Below are positions 34,625-47,186 of a DNA stretch of 64,000 bases, in pieces. Under the pieces are notes generated by a model that saw nothing but the letters and a program-made list of their open reading frames with translations, was not told where the DNA came from and searched no databases. This stretch comes from Pinus tabuliformis. Taxonomy: Eukaryota; Streptophyta; Pinopsida; Pinales; Pinaceae. How positions within the stretch are numbered: position 1 is the first letter of the stretch; every line of letters begins with the position of its first letter. Location of the stretch: positions 950,086,327 through 950,150,326 of the forward strand of contig CM062817.1 of assembly GCA_031772625.1 (NCBI GenBank), in the 5' to 3' direction. A program made the position numbers and the translations under genes.

Positions 34625-37600
34625 TCATGGGCTGGCTGCCCTATGATACTGTGCATCTATGTATGGGCGATGGTAGTACTGATATGCATTCGTTCCTCGC
34701 TGCTCCTGTATCATCCACTCACCTCTGGGAAGTGTCGTGGCCTCCTTGGATAGTTGGTCGGCACTGTTGTTGTGTTCCCTGTAGATATGATGGCAAGTGA
34801 TGTCATTAAATTGTTCCTTCAGTAATTTAATTTCATCCAATATGTTGTTGAGTGTGTGTGAGTGACAAGCAGTATTATTATTGAACCAATCAATGACAAT
34901 CTTTGAATCCCCATATATGTTTATGTGCGTGCAATTGTGGCTCAATGCAAAATGTAGAAGATGACGGAGGGTGATGATCTCAGCAAAGTTGTTAGAACCA
35001 GCTCCCAAGCCCAGCTTTGCTTTATAGAAATGTTGTTCGTTTATGAAGAGGAGAAAACCCCCTCCACATCCCTGTTGTTGGGTTGCACCATCGAAATAAG
35101 CCCATGGGCTGTTGTGATCGATTTGTGGAGGGTCACGGGGTCTTCGAACCTTTGGCTGCGGTGGCTCAGGAGTTTCATTGAAGGCTGAAATGATTTTGGC
35201 AATTAGATGTGGCCAGTGTACCGATTTTTCCTCGAAAGACAATCGGTTTCGGGCAAGCCAGAGGTACCAACAGGTGATGATGGGCAAGCTTTACAGCTTG
35301 GAGTTTCTGTGTTGATGGAACCAAGACTCCCAAGTTTGATTGATGTCGACACCCTCCCATTTACCAGAATGATGTATAGAAGAGGAAATTGAGTGCCATA
35401 TATTCATCAAAGCAGAGCATTGAAGGAATAAATGTGTGCTCGATTCGGATGACTGTTTACACAGGATGCACCAAGACGGTCCATAGACCGCTCGTCTCAT
35501 GAGATATTCCCCAGTGGGAACAACAACCTTTAAGATACACCAAAAGAATAGCTTCTGCCTGGGGGGGCGGTTAGTTTCCAAATGGAGTTCCACCAGAATG
35601 ATATTGAATCTGGAACCTTGTGTGATATTAGAGATAGGTAACCGGATTTTGGGGTGTATATGCCATGCTCCGAATGATGCCAAATAAGCTCGTCAGGTCC
35701 CTGCTTGATCCTAATGTGCGATTCAGATAAAGAACTGATATAAGTCAACCATTCTTGATGCCAAAGTGGTGGAATGTCGATCTGAGATACAGTTTTCCAT
35801 CGCTGTTCGAAAATGGTGGTGTGCTGTGGATCAGCAATATCTGCTATAAACTTGATCCCTTGTGAGTGAAGGTGCCGGATGAGAGCTTCAGGCAATATAT
35901 GCCTTCCTCCGCTTCCATTCCAAGGATCCAGTCTGATCCTGGCCTGTGTGCCATCATTGATTTTCCATACCAAGTTATCTCTGATAAGTGGTATAGCATG
36001 AAGAAGCGCTTTCCATACTGATGATATTCTTGCTTTAGGCCAGGTCGGAAGGCGAATCCAATCCATTAATTGGAGGGGCCATATATATTTGTGGTATACA
36101 ATATGTGTCCATAGGTTGTCTCCAGTGATTAAAGTCCATCCCATCTTTGCAGCCAGAGCCTGTGCGAAAGAAGGGAGATCTTTGAGCCCCCAGCCACCCC
36201 ATTTCTTTGGGATGGCAATCCTCTTCCATCCAATCCATGCAAATATGCGTTTCTCCTTAATCCCGTTCCATAAGTACCTATTGCAGGTTTGCTGTAGTCT
36301 GGTCAGGATGCTGCGCGGGATCCAGGCTAAAGCCATCCAGAAGACCGGGGTAGCTTCCAAGACAGATTTTATCAGAACAAGTCTACCAGCTCGTGAGAGG
36401 TATCGATGGCTCCAGATATTGAGCCTCTTCTCCAATTTAGCGACTAGCCAGATCCAGTCCACTATTTTTGGGCTGATAGGCTTGATCCAGTACCCCAAAT
36501 ATTTAAGGCCCTGATCCAGGGGGTGTATGCTGTAAGGAAATAGCTGAAGAGCCAGTTGAGATTCATGGACAGTGGTTCTGGAGAGGATAATGGATGATTT
36601 CGAATGGTTGGCCAGCATCCCAGTGGCGGAAGAGAAGAGAGTGATGATATTTGAGAAAGAACGGGAGTCCCAGGTGCTACCATCGAGGAAGATCATAACG
36701 TCATCGACAAAGAGAAGGTGGGTGAGGTAACAGTCCTCCGATATCTTGAGGCCACATATATCTCCATTTCTCTTGGTTGAGGCAATAAGGCGAACAAGGC
36801 CATCCATGACAATGAGGAAGAGTAGGGGAGACAAAGGACACCCCTGTCTAAGACCACGTTCAGAGTGAAAAAATGGGGATGCAGATCCATTAATCAGAAC
36901 ACTGAAGGAGGGAGTGGTAATGCAAGCCATGATCCAAGTGATAAATCTGTGAGGGAAACCCAGATGAATAAGGAGCATTTTGAGATAGAGCCAACTGACC
37001 CGGTCAAAAGCTTTTGCTAAGTCAATTTTTAAGGTGATGGCTTTGTCGTGTTTGGTCCAGATAGTGTGAAAAGCCTCTTGGGCAGCCCCAATGAATCTGG
37101 CGATGTTCCAGGAAGGAAAATTTTTGTGGGGCGATATGACGAGACAGTATAGGGCGGATGCGGTTTGCAATGATTTTAGAGATGATCTTGTAGAGTACAT
37201 TGCAGAGGGAGATGGGGTGATATTCATCAAAGGAGGAAGGAGAATCGGATTTAGGGATCAGAGCTATGAAGGTGGAGTTGATAGCATTATACAGGGATCC
37301 CGTCATTCTACATTCCTCTACTACCCGCAGTAGATCCTGACTGATCGTCTCATAAAATGCAATGTAGATTTTGATGGTCCATCCATCCGGCCCCAGGCTA
37401 TGCTCCTTCTTAAACCATTTAATGGTGGATTCTAGTTCCTCAGGAGTCACAGGATCGAACAGATTCTCTGCTTCTTCCTCATTTACAAACCTGGGAAAGT
37501 GTCCAGCTATGTTAATAATATCTGCAATGTTGGAGCCCGGAGGTTGCTTGTATAGATTCCTGAAGTGGGATGATCCCATCTGAGAGAGCTTGTTGAAAGT

Positions 37601-38773
37601 ATCTGCCACTCCACCATCGGGCATAGGGAGATTCCAAATGGTATTGCTGACCTTTCTGCCTTTGGCATAATTGTGAAAGAAACGAGAGTTGTCATCTCCA
37701 GCCTTTAGCCAGATTGCTCTACTGCGCAATCGAATTGACTCTTCCCTCTCCCTAAGGATTTTTTGCTTTTGATTTTCCAGCTCCATTAGGTGTGCTTTGT
37801 CTTCCGCCGTTGAATAACCCAAACCTCTTTCATCTGTGAGTGAGGTTAGCTCAGCTTCTATGTGCATAAGAGCTGAGTTCTCCTTCCGGTATTTTTCTCT
37901 GGCCCATTCGATAGTGAGATGCTTGAGCTGCGATAGATTCATGCAGAAACCTTTAGCCAGAGAGTCAGCTCTATCAATCGGATTGAGGGGCCAGAAGTCC
38001 TTAACAAGTTTGATGTAGGAGGGATCCTGAAGCCAGCCATGATTGAACTTGAAAGGTGCTTTTGGTTTTTTATTGGGGCCATTTATTTCCAGATAGATAG
38101 GATGGTGGTCTGATATGCCTCCAGATCCAACCCATTGCTTGTAGTGATGAAGCCGTTGAAGCAGAGTTCCTTTCATCATAAATATATCAAGTCTGCGAGC
38201 CAGGGTAGCTTCACCAATTCTTTTGTTCTGCCAGGTGGCGAGAGTTTTATTCATGGGAACGTCGCTCAGGTCATGACGATCCAAAAGGTCAGTCATGAAT
38301 GCAGTGATAGGGTCAATTTGGGCCGAGACTCCCCATGATTCACCATAACCCAATGAAAAATTAAGATCCCCCCCTATGATTAAGTTCTCTGCTGAGAGAA
38401 TGGATAGGCCCAGGAGGTGATTCCAAAAAGCTTCACGCTAGTGGCACGACTAGTAAATGTTTATAACCCTCAGAATGGTGCCTAGATCCGCAGAGAAGAG
38501 ATCAAGCCCCAAAAATCCCGATCCCCCCCAAGTACCTTGGGCCCTTATAGATACAGGATTATATCTGATCGCTAATCCTCCCGATCTACCAGAGGAGTCC
38601 ATAGCCGAGAATTGCCAACCAGGGATGATAGATGATAGAGATATGGAGTCCGCAGGGCCAAGAGTTTCTTGGAGAAGTATAATATCGACAGGAGATGTTT
38701 CAATCAATCTTTTGAGCGCTAGTTTCTTTGAGGCACTAGCCAAGCCTCTGCAGTTAAAGGAGAGGCACTTCAT
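34625..38773 (-). pseudogene. LINE-2 ORF2: endonuclease, RT, zinc-binding and RNase H, few lesions
   Basis: Endonuclease starts MKCLSFNCRGLASASKK at 38773 and keeps LLQETLG, IIGGDLNFSLG and GGISDHHPIYLE. Two TAGs near 38435-38455 break it, one where Gln is expected. RT shows HSLGPDGWTIK, FIALIPKSDSPSSFDEY, LKIDLAKAFDRVSW, GLRQGCPLSPLLF and FVDD at 36711-36700. A frameshift lies near 37105. A second shift at a 7-G run (35561-35567) separates the zinc-binding reverse-transcriptase tail (CILCKQSSESSTHLFLQC). RNase H (about 35180-34640) keeps Asp-Glu-Asp in YFDGATQQ, NNFAEIITL and IYGDSKIV. The last frame ends at 34625. Confidence 0.93.
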
Positions 38774-39235
38774 GGGGGAGGATGGTTAGGGGTGTTCTTT
38801 GCTCTAAGTACCCCAACAGTAGTAGATTGACGCCTAGTGGCCACCTCTGCCCCCGCTCTTCTGACGGCCTTTGTGAGATCTAATTTTCTCCCTCGAGCAA
38901 GCAAAGGGGTCAACCCAGGTGTTGAGATACCCAGGGCGACGATTTTAGGGTGAGATCCCTGAGTGTGAGTACGAGGGTGCAGGTAATATTAGTGTTTAGA
39001 GCCCCGGGATGATGAGGGAGAAGATGCTGACGACAGGAGCGTTTGAGGGGATGGAACAGCAGGGGCAATGACTGAGGAGGAGGGCATCGAGCATAATGCA
39101 GTAGACAAAGATGGAGTGAAAGATAGGAGGTCGAAGAGAAAATAGACAAAGGAGGGTAGAGAGATGTACCCGGTAGGGCTGTAGATGCAGATGCTGAGGC
39201 TGCCCGAGATCTGGGGATCGGAGCTGATGCACGGC

Positions 39236-40500
39236 CTAGAGAAGCGCCCGGAGCCTGAGTAGGAGCGCTTGTGGGAATGCTTTGACAGGAGTGTGTTGTG
39301 GAGCCGAAGAGATGGATCTCGGAGTAAAGGTGGTGGTCTCAGGTGCATCAGCATGCCTTTGGTTGAGCGGACAATCCTTGAAGATATGCCCTACCCTATG
39401 GCAGCGGCGGCATCTGAACGGTACACCTTCATAATCAAGAATCTGAACTCGATTGAATCTGCCCCATTGTGGAGTTATCTTTTCCTCCAGACCGTCGCGA
39501 GTGTCTAGGTGTACCAGGATCCGAGCAAGCGTTCTATTCCTTGATTCCACGAAGGTGCGGTCGTGGTCGAGATATGTTCCCAGGGCATTTCCAATGCGGA
39601 TGAAAACTTCTTCGTTCCAGTATTGGAGGGGGAGTCCAGGTAGTCGCACCCACAAAGGCCCAACCCCAATCTGTTCTCGCTCAGGGTCAAATAGAGGACT
39701 CCACCGCTTGAGCAACACCGGTGCCATCTCTATGTGCCAGAATTTGGCCAAGACAAGATCCGTGTAGTTTTCCTTGGCAAAATGAAGAGCAAACCAGCCG
39801 CGAGGAAGTACATGAACTTCAGGGAGTTCTTTCAGAACCCCACCCCAGATCTCTTTCACCCACTGTGTGAGCCGGGTCGCAGAGTATGCTCGCCCTCGGA
39901 CATGTCCCACAAGGATAGTATTCGCCATATTAGTTGCCTCTCCTATGGCCGTGGTCTCTCCGAACCGAATAGTGATGTCCTTGGATGTGGATTTGACACA
40001 CTTTGTTCTTTTTTACCCGTGCGCGGCGCAGAAGGATGATTTACCAAGGGGTCCGGGGAGCAGTGTAAAGGATTCAACCTGGAAGTGCTGACTTTGACGG
40101 CGGGGGTTTCAAAACAACCCGAGGGAGAATGGAGGAGCGCAGAGTAACCGGCCGTCGACGATAGAGGCAGTCTCGAAGAGGAAGGTGCCGGGAGAGAGGT
40201 AGACAGGGGATGCGAATCAAAGGGAGGCGACGGGGGGATAACAGATGATAAGAAGCGGAGGGTCCCCGGTGATAGAGGGGGAAGATCCAGACCAGCGGAT
40301 TCAGGGGGAGCAGCGCCTTCAGGTAAACAAGAGGGGGGGGGGGGACCGGGATAGTAACCACCGAGGATGGATGCAGCTCAGATTGCAGACGACGATGCGA
40401 AAGAAGGGCGATCGAAAATTACCTGAGAGGAAAGCGGGTCTTCGGTAAAATCAATTTCCTCCTCCGTTTCCATTACATCACCGACAGTAACCGGATCCAT
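39236..40500 (-). pseudogene. LINE-2 ORF1: DUF4283-like domain and zinc knuckle
   Basis: ATG at 40500 opens MDPVTVGDVMETEEEIDF, then a Pro/Ser-rich linker crosses a 12-G run (plus strand 40333-40344) where the frame is lost. The main frame (39928 to 39236) holds a DUF4283-like RNA-binding domain, including WSPLFDPEREQIG and LPGLPLQYWNEEVF. The zinc knuckle CRRCHRVGHIFKDC is at 39412-39371, followed by a Pro/Thr-rich tail. The same domain order is seen in LINE 1 ORF1, but the sequences are only distantly similar. Confidence 0.87.
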
Positions 40501-40684
40501 GTTGATAACGACAGATGGAACCTGAAAAGTCGGGCCAGGTAAACAGGTCGGAACAGATGCTCGGTGCGGTCTTCGGGCGATAGAGGTAAGGTTCAGAGAG
40601 CCCTAACCGAAACCCTCGCGGTTAGCTGCAGAGCATGCCGATTCCATCTCCGATCATTCACCATTCGCTCTCGGTAATGATATT

Positions 40685-41195
40685 ATTACAATTTACAAGG
40701 AAAATTATTTTTCAATAATAAGAATTTTAATAAACATTTTTACCATTGAGTTTCACTATAGTAGTTAAATTGTGTGTGTTTTTTCCCTTCAATTTAGTTA
40801 ACTTTATGTGAATTTAAGTGGGGGTTGACATTTTTAGAAATTGTAGGTTTAAACTAACTAATTTACATGATTGAAACAATTACAACTGAGTTTTTAGTGA
40901 GTTAAATAATTTACCAATCCAAACTCTATCTGCTTAAACAGTTAATAACTTAAATACACAGTGATGGGAAGCCTGTAAGGTTATTCTCAATAGAAATGTG
41001 AAACTAGGCAGAAAATAGATAATTTTTTATTCAATGACTATCACATTTTGGGCTTCCAAGAAAAACGCTACCACTGAGGCATGTGCCACCATGTTCAACT
41101 TATCGCGACCACAACATTCTACGTAGCACCATTTATGTGTCTGTTGAGTTATACAACATGAATGGAGGTAAGAAATATTCAGGGAGCTGATAAAG
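40685..41195. other. AT-rich 3' flank of the SABATH pseudogene
   Basis: No coding similarity. It would hold the 3' UTR of the methyltransferase remnant. Confidence 0.5.
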
Positions 41196-42499
41196 TGTAT
41201 CATTTGTGAAGGAGAAATGCAATGACTAGGTCAAGTGTATTGGGCAAGTACTCTCCATATTTCACAGTGGCTCTTTTCTCAATCCTGGAGAAAAATTCAT
41301 CTATTAGATATTCATTCCATCCAAAGTGGGCTCCAACAATATTTTCAAACAAGGCTCTATAATTCATTCCTACTATTCTACCAAACATATCCTCCTCCCT
41401 CTCTAACCTCCATTAATGGATGTAAAGGAAACCCACTCGGAGTCGTCACGTTGTCTATTTCAAAAGAGTTCTTCATCTCCACTATGATATTTAGCTCCCC
41501 CACACTTGGACAATAGTAGGGAATGTTGGAGTCTAGTTTCTCCTCCTCAATCAAACCCTACCAACAAAATATTGATCACATACTGAATGTATTAAAACCT
41601 AGTTATGAGTAAATAATATTGAATTATATAATTTACCTCCTTGACCATCTCCTTAAATGCAACTTCCAAGTGAAAATCACAATCTCCCACCCCGCTTTCT
41701 TCCTTTATGTCGGGAGAAGTTACGGGCCAAGAGAGTAATGAACAGACATCCTCCAGGAATAATCTCTTCCTCTCTCACACCTAAGAATTTTGCAAAGTCT
41801 TATTTGAATTGGTTGAGATAGGGATCATCTACTTCATCACTTGATATGTAGACATGCCCACCATTCCAGGTACGGGAACATATGTCTTCAATGCTAGCAG
41901 GAAACTGAAATTGAAAACAATTAATAATATATCATCTTCATCAATATTAAACTAGATTTGGTAAGATGGAAAATTAAATGACATAACTATGGGGCTTAAT
42001 GTCTTTCTCACTCACTTGTGAAAGCTAATGGAGGCTGGTGGAGGAATGGAAGAAATGGAGGGTTTGTCATCGGAAAAGTCGTTTGTAGCGAGATCCCAAC
42101 ATGGCTGATGCGAAGTAACATCTAGTTGCTGGAGGCTTAACTTCATTGTGCACTGATGTTGTTGCCATTGGTAGTCTTGTTCTTCCATCTCTAGATACAA
42201 TTTAAAATGCACCTCGAAATGGAGGAAATGTTCAAAATAATGTATTGAAATAATTCGATGGAAGATCAACGAAGTGAACCAAGAATTCTGGTACGCCAAG
42301 GCAATGGCGAATAAAAATGGATTTGACAGCTATGAGGTTGGTGTCGGTTGTGAGAAGAGTTTTCATCCCAATTTCACACCCAAAGTCTGTGGTGTGAAAC
42401 ACACCATCTACGACCATTATCAAAGATCTGACATTCTCATAGATCGCGTGCTCCAACAGGTGCTTAAGGGCGAGAACAATCTTTAACTACACAAACATG

Positions 42500-45400
42500 A
42501 ATGTATTAATATGGTGTAGTGCAATAAGATATGGGAACTAAGATTTAAGCAGCATGTTATTGCCTAAATCTACCTCAGGCTAAAAAAGGCAGGTCTAGGG
42601 TAACATTAAACCACGCTTAACCTGGTAGCTAGCCCTACTAGGTCGGGAGAGGGCTCTCCCCTTTTCAATCTAAAAGAAAATATAGCAAACAAGGCATGAG
42701 ATGACTGATATGAATACTAATTTTAGGCTAGGTATATGATCAGAGTAATTTCGTTGATTTTAATGGTTGTTTGTTGGATCAGATGAGGGAGGCAGCTTTG
42801 GGTCCGAGAAATCAACTCAGATTTGCAAAGGTTTCTATGGGGCGAGGTAGGCAAGTGTTTTAGCACTTTGAAATGAATGTAATGGTGAGTCTAAAGACTG
42901 GTGAGGAGTTTTAGAGGGCATGCAAATGTCATGAGTCCTCTTCAAACAGTAGAAAACATTTAAAACTAAATAAACCCCAAGGCAGAGCATTGAAACACCA
43001 ATGGATTCCACCTTTTAAACTTGATTCATTTAGTTATGCAGAAAGAGAGAGATGATGGTACACATAAACATGAGATAAAATGAATAACAGAGAAGAAAAA
43101 AAATGTTAAATCACATTACCACAAGAATCCCACAAAATGCTGTAAAACCCTGGTTCATTTCCTTGCCAAACTGCAGAAGTGATTTACAAAAGTAGCTCAA
43201 TGCATCCACAAGAGTCCAACCTTGACAAATGACTAAGAAAGTACAAGATATAGGCATCAAACCACCTATGCTATCCATCAGGGGTCAAATCCATGAGACA
43301 AGGAGCTATTTCAACAAGATCTAAACTAGGAACTGAAAAATAGGCAGTGGAACAACTTGCCTCTAAAACTATGGAAACTTGTTCATTTAGCTCAAAACCA
43401 CCTATAACTGATGTATCTACCTCCTTAAGTCATTTTCCATCATTTTTACATCATATTACATCATGAATTTTACCATGAGAGAATAAAAAGTCAAACTGGT
43501 AGAAAACTAGGTGAAATTCTGAGTTTTTTTAGCAAAATTGGCAAAATTTTGTCTGATGCATAGTGCCATCTACCTCATGTGCAGCGCCATCTACCTCATG
43601 CGCAGCGCTACTTCAAGGCTAAGTTTGAAGGCCTTCCCCTTCACCCAATTATCTCCATGATGGCTTGTTGGAATGCTCTATCTATCTAATTTCTAGGACA
43701 ACTAAATTTTTTTGATTTGGAGTCCATTCACCCCTTCAAAAATCACTTCGCCCAAGACTGCTTCCTGTGGGTCCAAAAAGTGGCAGAGAGGGCAATGTTT
43801 ACATGTTTTTTGCCCTTTAGGTCACCCAGATGTCCTCCAAATTTTATGAAACTTTTTGGGTTTGAGTATTTTTCCATGAGGAATCCAAAAATATAAGCCA
43901 TTTGTCAAAATTCCAAGATAGCTCAATGCGCAGTGCCACCAGAGGAAAATCCCTATGTTTTGCAATTAAAATTTGTGAAATGACAAAAATTTCTCAAAAT
44001 TGCTTCAAAATTGGCAAGAGGCAAGCTTACTAATTGCTTTGCTGAGCCAAGGAGGCTTCAGCCAAAATTTTAAGTTTATATTGCTTCCTTTTGGCTTCTA
44101 AGGCTCTCTTTAACTTAGCTTTTAGGTTTCTTATCCTTGTCTTGCAAATTCTGTTCAGGGCCAAATAGTGATAAGCCATGTGGTGCAACATGTTCTTCTC
44201 CTTATCAACCTTATGAAGCAGCTTCTGAAGGTGGATATTCACTCCTTCCAACCATGATTCCTGGTCAGCCTCTATTTCTTGTTCTAGTGATGTCATATTG
44301 ATTTTCCTTCTTTTTGCCACTTGTAATTTTTCCCTAATGGTTCGCAGCTCTATGATTGTTTGTTTGTCCTCCAATTTCTTGTTTTCTTTCTCAATGATAT
44401 TAATGATCCACTTATCCCTCTCAAGGTCAAGTGATAAGGCTTGGATCTTAGCTTCTTTCCATTTGATGACCACATCCTTGAGTTTTAAGCTTTGGGAGCC
44501 CAAAGTAGTGTTATCTGCCTCAATCAAAACAAAATCCCTATCTTGCCCTTCAGAAGGCCCTTCATCATGCAATGGTTGCTTTCCTTTGTCCTGTACCTGT
44601 TTTGATAGAGAAGAAGGAAAAGCCCCTTTCACCCCAAGTGAAACTAGCATTTTCCTGTGATCCGGTGAAGATAATGAGACCCCTTCCACCCTTGGTGGAG
44701 ATAATGCTCGTTTGGCAGCTGTAAAAATTCTTCTTGTGCCTTTTTCATAAGTTTATGAACACAGGAATGTGAGCCTCTTCAGTTTTTCTTTCATGCTCTT
44801 TTTGTTGCCTAGAAGGTCCACCTTCCTCTTGAGGATCTGTAAAAATTTGAGGCCCCTTGAAGATTTCATGGGCATTGAAAGTGTCCCATGGCACTCCCCA
44901 CTGAGTAAGCTGATGCACAACAATAACCTTGATGACAGCAAAGTGATAAATACTATTAGGCTGCTATGGGTATGGTTTTCTCTTTGCAATCATAGTCATC
45001 CTCTCTATGTTTTTGCAAATGAAATATGGAATACTCATCATTTTAACCCTGGTGAAATGCATAAGTAATCTGATATGATAGGCATAGAGTCTAGAGAACC
45101 TTCCCTCACATGTGAAGTATTTGATTATGAGTTTCATAAGTAGAACAAGATTGGTATTTGAAACAGGTGGTGGCAAGGGGGCAAGCAAGGAGTTCAGAAA
45201 TGCTAATAGGTTCCTCTCTGATAATTTTCGCACACTTGTGAGGTCTCCTTGGTTGTACATTCCTTTCCCTTAAACTATCACTTAGTGTCTCCTCTTCATA
45301 GCTTGACTCACTGTTTCTTGCCATGATGCTTGGTGCTTGTCTTAGGAAAGGGATGTGATGGTGATATGATGGAAAATGGTAATGAGGGAGGACAAGGGTG

Positions 45401-46715
45401 ATGAGTATGAAGAGATTTTACTAATGGAAAATTCAGTTGGGAGATGAAGGGATTAGTTTTGGGAAACTAGGGTTTAGTGAGGGATTTAGGGTTTGGTGAA
45501 GGGAATTAGTTGTTTTAGGGGAGTGGGATATGGAAAATGAGATTAATGGAGTGATTTAGGCAAATGGAAGAGGGAAAAGGGTTTAATGATGTTTTTTATG
45601 ATGGTGGAGTGAAAATTGCACAATGTAATGGAAAACAATGAAGACAACTAGGGTTTCACTTTCAATATGAAAAACTCATGAAGGACACAAGCATGAAATC
45701 AAATTTAGCTCTAGGGCAATGATCACTTACTTGTAGAATGGAAATACAACATTTTTGAGGGTTATTGAGCAATTTGGAACGATTTGGCAACTTATAGACT
45801 GATGCACAGCGCACTGGGCCCAATGTGCAGCAGCCTCCTCATGCACAATGATCGTGCAAATTTTAACTGGTAGAGAGTGACTGATGCGCAGTGCTAGTTT
45901 GATGTGCAATGCATTTCCTGTGATGCGCAGCGCCAGGCAAGTTTGCTTGAAAAACAAGGTTTTTGACCTCCAAAGCTCAATCTTCCTCCAAATCACGATT
46001 TTTTGCTCTCCAAGGGTATTTTGCACAATGAAATGATGAATGGCACTCCTTTGACTTTATATATGGATGGCTTTAAATTTTCTACTTATTCAAACCCACT
46101 TTTCTAATTTCCAAGTCACTTTTGGTCATTAGCTCTTTTTTTTTCATTTAAATTGAATTTTCTTGGTCACTTGGTAAACTGATGCATTGATGCTTTTGCG
46201 TTTTTATGCAGTGGCTGCAGTTGGCAAGGTGGGCAGGGGTAGCAACTGGAACTTATTACATATAGAAAACATTTCAAATTACATAAATTTTATACATAAA
46301 AATAAAAAACTTTGTTTTCACCTCAAAACTATGTTTTGAGAAAAAAATCACTTATTGAGCATATTATTAGTGAAATTTTGATCTTATGAACTTATAAGAC
46401 CTCCTCATGTGCCTGCTGATCTTTTATTTGGTTTTTGATGACCATGGTGACAAACCCTAGACCTAGTGAGACCTAAAACCCTAAATGATTTTCGCAAATG
46501 GAATGAAATAAAATAATAGTAAATGACTTGAACATATGAAAACTGGCCAACAGGTAAATGCCATGAGGGAAAATGACAATGAACCACTACGATCAGCTGA
46601 TCCATGACCTAATGGAATGCAGCTGATCCGATGGGACACCTAACTTGCATGAAAAAAGAGAAATTTGATCACTGATGGAGGGATGAAGATACTAACACTA
46701 ACTTCACAAGGCTTG
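42500..46715 (-). mobile_element. unclassified insertion filling SABATH intron 1
   Basis: The first intron is over 4 kb, against about 100 bases for the other two, and encloses a coding-like segment on the minus strand (44030-45324). No LTR pair, primer site, RT, transposase motif or clear terminal repeats were found, so the class and exact ends are unknown. The word ATGCGCAGCGC and variants recur on both sides of the coding part (43560-43610, 43925, 45805, 45890-45935). Inference: a non-autonomous element or part of one. Confidence 0.5.
44030..45324 (-). pseudogene. unrecognised coiled-coil protein, probably element-encoded
   Basis: ATG at 45324 opens MARNSESSYEEETLSDS. Frames then shift to a globular part (about 45260-44760) with RLYAYHIRLLMHFTRVKMMS and SIYHFAVIKVIVVHQLTQWG, then to an intact 219-codon frame (44689-44030). 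The last begins MEGVSLSSPDHRKML and is rich in Lys and Glu, with long predicted helices (residues about 70-210), likely coiled coil. The globular part faintly recalls the plant transposon-associated protein families found in non-autonomous elements, but I cannot name it. No catalytic motif was seen. Confidence 0.55.
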
Positions 46716-46938
46716 ATTAGGCTAATAGAATTAACTGCATAGACGGAGAATGGTAGGCATAACTTGAATCTCCATTTCCTCCCTTAATGTTGAGCACATT
46801 CTCAAGGTTTTTGACCATCTCCATTGGACTACAATATTTCGAAGTAATGCGAAATCTCGGAAGAACATTCAGTTTGAAATATGAGTCATGATGAGTAGGT
46901 TGCATGTGTTACAATAAGCTAATTACTCCCGCATGAGG

Positions 46939-47171
46939 TGTTGGCTAAAATTAGAGAGTTAGCTAACTAAGTGTTGAGTGTTGAGTCAAGTCGAGTTAAG
47001 TGATAGACGACTTTTAGTGTGTGGTTGCATGTCAACATATTTTAGGCAAGTTACTAGTTGAAAAGGTTAAATACCCTTCAACTGGTTCATTGTAACTATC
47101 ACGTTTTGTTTGATCAATATAAGAATCGTAGCTCGTGTGATTTGTGTTTTGTCTCCTTTGTCTTTCCAACA
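46939..47171 (+). repeat. 5' LTR of copia-3 (233 bp)
   Basis: Starts TGTTGGCTAA and ends TTTCCAACA, giving inverted TGTTGG/CCAACA ends. The primer site follows four bases later. The five bases before it (TGAGG) should be the target duplication; the true right-hand copy is lost with the 3' end. Confidence 0.85.
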
Positions 47172-47174
47172 AAT

Positions 47175-47186
47175 TGGTATCAAAGC
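47175..47186 (+). promoter_or_regulatory. primer-binding site of copia-3
   Basis: TGGTATCAAAGC, one base from the canonical initiator tRNA-Met complement. Confidence 0.85.

Larger units (their letters stand above)
34365..40672 (-). mobile_element. near full-length plant L1-type LINE 2
   Basis: Flanked by GGTAATGATATT at 34353-34364 and 40673-40684. The 3' end (left side here) abuts a T run on the plus strand, the poly(A) tail in minus orientation. ORF1 and ORF2 lie in order on the minus strand. It is GC-richer and much less decayed than LINE 1: only a few stops and indels, two of them at G/C homopolymers. It is therefore the youngest large element in the window. It inserted just downstream of the SABATH pseudogene. 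Confidence 0.93.
41200..46824 (-). pseudogene. SABATH-family carboxyl methyltransferase pseudogene, four exons
   Basis: SABATH enzymes use S-adenosylmethionine to methylate small carboxylic acids or N atoms (salicylate, jasmonate, caffeine precursors). Exon 1 (46824 to about 46727) reads MEMVKNLENVLNIKGGNGDS then SYAYHSPSMQ, the family N terminus. Exon 2 (about 42487-42016) has a degenerate SAM motif TDFGCEIGMKT, then PEFLVHFVDLPSN and TLHFFHSSTSLH-stop-LSQ. Exon 3 (41904-41637) has TWNGGHVYISSDEV and EEIIPGGCLFITLLA. Exon 4 (41557-41200) has GLIEEEKLDSNIPYYCPS, ALFENIVGAHFG and LPNTLDLVIAFLL. Introns 2 and 3 are 111 and 79 bp with GT-AG ends. Exon 2 has four stops in one frame; exons 3 and 4 each have an indel. 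Total length fits the family (about 350-400 residues). Substrate cannot be told. Confidence 0.88.

Noticed and set aside
36089..36514. 141-codon plus-strand frame inside LINE 2
   Set aside because: Opposite the ORF2 RT frame on the minus strand, with no independent motif.
46583..46595. CACTACGATC as a CACTA transposon end for the intron insertion
   Set aside because: No matching inverted end was found on the left side and no 3-bp duplication. The word is too short to support a class.
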